A DNA stretch of 64,000 nucleotides, taken from assembly GCF_000235505.1 (NCBI RefSeq), contig NZ_JH379027.1, positions 816,004 to 880,003 of the forward strand. The letters are read 5' to 3'. The notes below the pieces were generated by a model. It was given only the letters and a program-made list of their open reading frames with translations, did no database searches and was not told where the DNA came from. Of the stretch, positions 60,456-64,000 are shown in pieces. This DNA comes from Hungatella hathewayi WAL-18680. Lineage in GTDB: Bacteria > Bacillota > Clostridia > Lachnospirales > Lachnospiraceae. The first letter of the stretch is position 1. The number at the start of each line of letters is the position of its first letter. The translations under genes and the position numbers were made by a program.

Positions 60456-60818
60456 ATGACAACCGTCTATGATTTTGAATTGCCAAAGGGATATGTTGAC
60501 AGCGCGGGGGAGATACACAGGCGGGGGAAGATGCGCCTGGCCACCGCGGGAGATGAAATCAGCGCCACAAAGGACCCCAGGGTGCTGGGAAATCCGTCGT
60601 ATCTGACGGTGGTCATTCTCTCCAGAGTCATCGTGGAGCTGGAGGGAATGGATGTGATTGCACCGACCACCGTGGAACAGCTGTTTACGGCAGACTTGGC
60701 GTTTCTGCAGGATATGTACCAGAGAATTAATGATGTGGAGCCGCCGGTGATGCAGGTGGTGTGTCCGTCCTGCGGCTGTGTGCATGAGGTTCCCATAAAT
60801 TTTACAAGAGAGGGATAA
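60456..60818 (+). CDS. Tail-assembly-chaperone-like protein
   Basis: A 120-residue protein in the position of phage tail assembly chaperones. Features are YDFELPKGYVDSAGEIHRR near the start and LQDMYQRINDVEPPVMQVVC, then CPSCGCVH near residue 105. At its 3' end the frame overlaps the DUF6760 coding frame by about 30 bases in the -1 direction. A perfect X-XXY-YYZ heptamer lies 13 bases before the stop. This is the lambda gpG/gpGT style of frameshift fusion. The ATG follows AAAGGGGAC. Confidence 0.7.
   Translation: MTTVYDFELPKGYVDSAGEIHRRGKMRLATAGDEISATKDPRVLGNPSYLTVVILSRVIVELEGMDVIAPTTVEQLFTADLAFLQDMYQRINDVEPPVMQVVCPSCGCVHEVPINFTREG
60797..60803 (+). promoter_or_regulatory. Candidate -1 frameshift heptamer A-AAT-TTT
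   Basis: Read in the frame of the upstream gene the bases are A AAT TTT, matching X XXY YYZ with both codon pairs able to re-pair after a one-base backward slip. An SD-like GAGG (786-789 of the same kilobase, at 60786-60789) lies about eight bases upstream. Slippage would continue reading into DUF6760 at TAC AAG AGA, giving a fused protein ending at 61021. Confidence 0.45.
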
Positions 60819-60850
60819 GACTTTACCCGAAAGAGGAGCTTTACCGGGAG

Positions 60851-61021
60851 ATGTCCTTTATCAGCTACTATTTCCACTGGAGTGAGTCAGAGGTAACAGG
60901 TCTGGAACACGTCCAGCGGCGCAGGTGGTGTGAGGAAATCTCCCGGATTAACAAAGACTTAAATCCCTCGGATACGAAGAAAGAAAAGAGCATTTTTGAG
61001 ATGAAGGGGAGGAGAGGATAG
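60851..61021 (+). CDS. DUF6760-type eCIS protein, possibly made only as a -1 frameshift fusion
   Basis: A short protein containing FISYYFHWSESEV and LEHVQRRRWCEEISRIN, the DUF6760 signature of eCIS loci. From its only ATG (60851) it would have 56 residues, but the family's conserved N-terminal YP-x3-LY-x-E lies just upstream, encoded in the same frame as YPKEELYREM, where no ATG, GTG or TTG exists after the preceding in-frame stop at 60785. The complete domain thus needs either a non-standard start or -1 frameshifting from the preceding gene. The stop precedes the next gene by three bases. Confidence 0.72.
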   Translation: MSFISYYFHWSESEVTGLEHVQRRRWCEEISRINKDLNPSDTKKEKSIFEMKGRRG

Positions 61022-61024
61022 GAG

Positions 61025-61564
61025 ATGGCTGCAATTGAGGGGAATTCACTTGTGATGAATTCAGGGATGAACCCGCTTGAGGGGTTCCATTTCATGCTCC
61101 GGGTGGAGGCGGTCTTTGACCTCCCCTGTAAGAGTGTTAAAGGTTTCACAAAGGAAAATGAATACGAATATATCCAGGAAGGCGGTCTCAACGACTACGT
61201 CCACATGCGCCGGAAACCGGTGTCAAAGCCGTTCACCTTTGAGGTGGAGCGGTATGTTTCCATCGACTACATAGACCCTCTGCCAAACGGGGCGGAGCTG
61301 ATTCTTCCGGTGATTTTGCTGGTCAGCCATGAGGGAGGCAATTTCTTAAGCGGGGTGTCCCGGACTTATACCTTTACGGGCTGCACGGTGACGGGGAAGC
61401 AGTATGGCTCTCTGGAATCGGAGTCCAGCGGGCTTTTGACGGAGACGACAACCATCGCCTACCGACAGCTCCTTGTGGTGGATGTGCCGCGCAACCGGAG
61501 CGAGCCGGTGGGATTTGGGGAGAAATATAAGATGCCTGGCAATGCGAGAAAATTGCAGGTATAG
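61025..61564 (+). CDS. Second gp19-like tube-family protein (tube initiator type)
   Basis: A 179-residue protein of the gp19-like tail tube family, the Pvc5/Afp5-like slot that links tube and baseplate. It contains MNPLEGFHFMLRVEAVFDLP near residue 15 and PVSKPFTFEVERYVSIDYID near residue 66, and SRTYTFTGCTVTGKQYGSLE near residue 119, matching the tube fold. The ATG is three bases after the DUF6760 stop and has GAGGAGAGGATAGGAG upstream. Confidence 0.88.
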   Translation: MAAIEGNSLVMNSGMNPLEGFHFMLRVEAVFDLPCKSVKGFTKENEYEYIQEGGLNDYVHMRRKPVSKPFTFEVERYVSIDYIDPLPNGAELILPVILLVSHEGGNFLSGVSRTYTFTGCTVTGKQYGSLESESSGLLTETTTIAYRQLLVVDVPRNRSEPVGFGEKYKMPGNARKLQV

Positions 61565-61655
61565 ATTTGGAAATTGCAGAAACAGGTGCACGAAATAGAT
61601 TAGAAGAAGTGTAGAAACAAATTTGAAAAATATGTGGAAGGAGGGGACATTCTTT

Positions 61656-64000
61656 ATGTTGACGATGAGAGAGCCGTTGGAGCTTAAGACAGCCAGAACC
61701 GTAGCGTTTTTGTCCCCTGCCTTTCAGGAGAAGATAGAGGCAAATTATGATACGGCGGCCAATTCGGTAAACAGGGAGGAACTGCTGCATGTTATGATGC
61801 AGGCGCCCCAGATTCAGATACAGGAGGGCGGCAGATTCCAGATAACACAGTCCCAGACGGACAATCGGAGGAGTGTGACAATCTGGACGGTAAATCAGAT
61901 TTTAAACAGGCTTCTGTTGTGGAATGAAAATCATTTCACCTATCAGGACCAGGTTTATATAGAGAGACAGTTGAGGCGGATGGGCATCCGGGAGGTGTCC
62001 TCGTTCTTAAAACAGGTGCGGGAAGTCTGTGGTGACTGCCAGGAGATACACCGGCTGACAAATCAATATGAGAGTATTGGCAGGGTCTTCCGGGAAGCCG
62101 GGGTAAGCCTTGGAAAACTGCGGACGGTGACGGCGCAGGGGGAGAAGGAGACGGGAGCGGATGAGCAGACGGTTCCGCTGTACCGCGAAATCTACCGCCG
62201 GCTGGATACCCGGAGGATTTATAGGGAACTTCGCTGTTTTCATCAAAACCAGTTCGGCGGAAGCCAGGTGGATGAGACCTGCCGGTTTGCGGAATATGAG
62301 AGGACAGAGCTGGAACTGGCATGTTCAGAAGCGGGAACTGCGGCAATGGAGCGGTTGCAGGGAATCCCGGAGCGTGTCAATCCCTACGAACTGTCGGAGC
62401 AAACGGCTGGCGGCGGAACCGGTGGAAATGCTGTGGAGCAGATGAAGAGCCGGATGGTCAGCGCTGTGTTTCTGAATCTGGCGGAGCAGACCTACGCACA
62501 GCGGCTGGAAATGCAGGCGGATATCCGGCGTGAGTGGACCGACTTTCGGTTTGCGTTCCGGGAGACGGTGGCAAACACGTTGAAACGGTTTGAGAACTAT
62601 CACCGGGAAGGACGGCGTCTGGTAGAGCGGGTGAAGAGTTATCAGCGGGAGATACGGGCGCTGCGGCGGGAGGAGGAGATGTTTCTTACCCGGCTGGAGA
62701 GTCTGGTGGACAGCAGTAAACGTTCTGAAGACGGAACAGAGAATGTTCGGGAGACACTTCTGAAATCCATGGAGCTTTTGCTGGATGTGAGAGCTGGCGG
62801 GGAATCCGGTGCTGGGATAAGCGGGAAGGAACCGGCAAATCATCAGGAGAGCGGGACGGAGTTTCCTGCGTTGGTTGAAAGGCGTCTTGTGGACGAGGTG
62901 TCTGCTGGCGTGCATGAGCCGGCGGCAGTCCGGGAGACGCCAGAGAGCGGAATCTGGGAAAATGGAGCGGTTATCAAAGAATTGACTGCGGCGCAAGGGC
63001 AGGAGGAAAAAATGGCATCGGAGAGTCCGGTGGAACTGACGTTTCTCCGGGAGGAGAAGGGCGTTGAGGACCATTGGGAGGCAGCCGGGATACCGGCGGA
63101 GCCGGGCGCCGATTCTTCGGTACAGGCTGCGCGAATAGAAGAATCACCGGTAGAATTGCCGGGGCAGATTGCGGCAGTGATAGAGCGGGTGGAGCGGATT
63201 GCCAGAAGATGGAAAAACATGACGGTTTTTCGCCCTATTTGGGAAGCCGGGATGGATGGAGATATAAAAGAAGTGCGGACGCAGGCATGGAGAGAGAATC
63301 CACCATCAGGAAATCAATTCCTGCAGGCGAAGGCAAAAGAAGAGTCTTCGGAATCAACCCCTATCCCGGCTGTGGATATGAAACTGCTGGAGGATAATCC
63401 GAGACTGGTTGGAGAGAAATCCGCCGCTGAAACTCCGGAGCAGGAGCAGGCGCACCAAACATTGGAATCACAGATGGCGCAGCTGGCCCGTGAGGTGATG
63501 GACAGGAAGGAACAGCAAAAGATTCTGCTGGAACGGCAGAAGGAGAAACAGCCTTCCGGGATCTCCATGGCTTTGCGGACCGGAGAGACAAAAAATGCTG
63601 GGGAAGTATTCGGAACCCGTCATGGAGAGACGCTCTTCCAGGGGGAAGATGGAAGAAACCGGGAAAACGCAGACCGGACGCAGCCGGAGGCATTGGCGGA
63701 GCCAGGAAAGATGGTCACTCCTCTGGAACTGGAACTGGCCAAAGCTGCGGCACAGAACGAAGACATGTTCCCACAGGAGATGTGGGAGAGGGATGGGAAA
63801 GCCCGTGAAATAGAAAAATATATCCGGAAAATCATGGGACCGGCAGTGCCGGAACCCCTGGGATATTCTCAAAAGCAGCTGTTAAAAACAGTAGAAACCG
63901 CAGGAGCAGCAGGAACAGTAAAGATAGTGGGATTGGCCGGGGATACGTTAAAGCGGCCGGACCACTTGGAACATCAGAGTCCTCCGGTGGGCGGCATTCC
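61656..64000 (+). CDS. Long unknown eCIS-operon protein, cut by window edge
   Basis: At least 781 residues, open at the window end. It starts MLTMREPLELKTARTV after an AAGGAGGGG ribosome site. Residues 1-250 look globular. Residues 270-370 are helical and coiled-coil-like (AEQTYAQRLEMQADIRREW, YQREIRALRREEEMFLTRLE). The rest is Glu/Pro/Gln-rich and probably disordered, as in scaffold or tape-measure-like proteins. I recognise no family. Position after the tube genes is where LysM or baseplate proteins often stand in eCIS, but no such motif is visible in this part. Confidence 0.7.
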   Translation, partial: MLTMREPLELKTARTVAFLSPAFQEKIEANYDTAANSVNREELLHVMMQAPQIQIQEGGRFQITQSQTDNRRSVTIWTVNQILNRLLLWNENHFTYQDQVYIERQLRRMGIREVSSFLKQVREVCGDCQEIHRLTNQYESIGRVFREAGVSLGKLRTVTAQGEKETGADEQTVPLYREIYRRLDTRRIYRELRCFHQNQFGGSQVDETCRFAEYERTELELACSEAGTAAMERLQGIPERVNPYELSEQTAGGGTGGNAVEQMKSRMVSAVFLNLAEQTYAQRLEMQADIRREWTDFRFAFRETVANTLKRFENYHREGRRLVERVKSYQREIRALRREEEMFLTRLESLVDSSKRSEDGTENVRETLLKSMELLLDVRAGGESGAGISGKEPANHQESGTEFPALVERRLVDEVSAGVHEPAAVRETPESGIWENGAVIKELTAAQGQEEKMASESPVELTFLREEKGVEDHWEAAGIPAEPGADSSVQAARIEESPVELPGQIAAVIERVERIARRWKNMTVFRPIWEAGMDGDIKEVRTQAWRENPPSGNQFLQAKAKEESSESTPIPAVDMKLLEDNPRLVGEKSAAETPEQEQAHQTLESQMAQLAREVMDRKEQQKILLERQKEKQPSGISMALRTGETKNAGEVFGTRHGETLFQGEDGRNRENADRTQPEALAEPGKMVTPLELELAKAAAQNEDMFPQEMWERDGKAREIEKYIRKIMGPAVPEPLGYSQKQLLKTVETAGAAGTVKIVGLAGDTLKRPDHLEHQSPPVGGI

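Noticed and set aside
59799-60785. 328-residue minus-strand open frame over tube and assembly genes
   Set aside because: Opposite clear gp19-like tube gene; composition is typical of an antisense shadow.
62325-63074. 249-residue minus-strand open frame near the window end
   Set aside because: Antisense to the long gene starting at 61656, which remains open to the window edge and has a strong ribosome site.
44059-64000. Ordinary contractile prophage
   Set aside because: DUF4255, PAAR-like DUF4280, DUF6760 and two gp19-type tube proteins point to an eCIS; no capsid, terminase, portal, integrase or lysis genes are visible in the window.

Overview
The window looks like a chromosome segment of a spore-forming, Gram-positive Clostridia, most likely Lachnospiraceae. 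The support is strong AGGAGG-type ribosome sites, sigma-A promoters, tandem Spo0A-box-like sites, a choline-binding-type secreted protein, an EpsD/EpsL-type polysaccharide locus and no outer-membrane assembly genes. Base composition is uneven by eye: about 1-31 kb is AT-rich, 32-39.6 kb is richer in GC, 39.6-43.7 kb is AT-rich again, and 44 kb to the end is clearly GC-rich. This suggests several separately acquired blocks.

Region 1 (1-12.4 kb) is cell-surface polysaccharide. A leftward operon encodes a polyprenyl-phosphate sugar transferase, a GT4 glycosyltransferase, a Wzy-type polymerase and three tandem WavE-family glycosyltransferases, the last cut by the window edge. Facing it are a Wzz-like chain-length protein, a GtrB-like GT2 glycosyltransferase broken by one extra T, a polytopic membrane protein and a phosphoglucomutase.

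Region 2 (12.8-28.6 kb) is one rightward operon of 13 closely spaced genes that I cannot match to a described system. It contains a zinc-ribbon/YARHG membrane protein, an SPFH protein with two zinc ribbons, a four-TM protein, a zinc-ribbon helical-repeat protein, a HerA-type ATPase, an HExxH zincin, three paralogous coiled-coil/helical-repeat/TM proteins, three small proteins and a Ycf46-like AAA+ ATPase. It is followed by a bidirectional terminator and a small secreted protein.

Region 3 (29.4-39.6 kb) is a defence-type island of three units. Unit A is a TM-macro (type II Thoeris ThsA-like) protein, an AbiH protein and a macro-SEFIR/TIR fusion. Unit B is a STAS-GHKL protein, a DUF4325 protein, an unknown protein and a cyclase-fold protein. 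Unit C is a catalytically dead ImmA/IrrE-like protein, a SIR2 protein and a second TM-macro protein. All three units start with the same promoter layout: two tandem Spo0A-box-like TGTCGA repeats 10 bp apart, exactly 49 bp upstream of a -10 box.

Region 4 (39.6-43.7 kb) is a convergent pair: an ATP-grasp/radical-SAM fusion and a pentapeptide-repeat membrane protein. A 21-bp inverted repeat lies upstream of both genes.

Region 5 (44 kb to the end) is the start of a contractile injection system of the eCIS type. An orphan response regulator and a strong terminator come first. Then come a baseplate/fibre-associated protein, a run of membrane and secreted proteins (kinase-like, cyclase-like, MORN, TolC-like, Gly-rich), DUF4255, a carboxypeptidase-regulatory-like protein, a PAAR-like protein, sheath, tube, a tail-assembly protein that may be joined to DUF6760 by -1 frameshifting, a second tube-family protein and a long unknown protein that runs off the window.

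No tRNA, rRNA, CRISPR array, transposase or integrase was seen.
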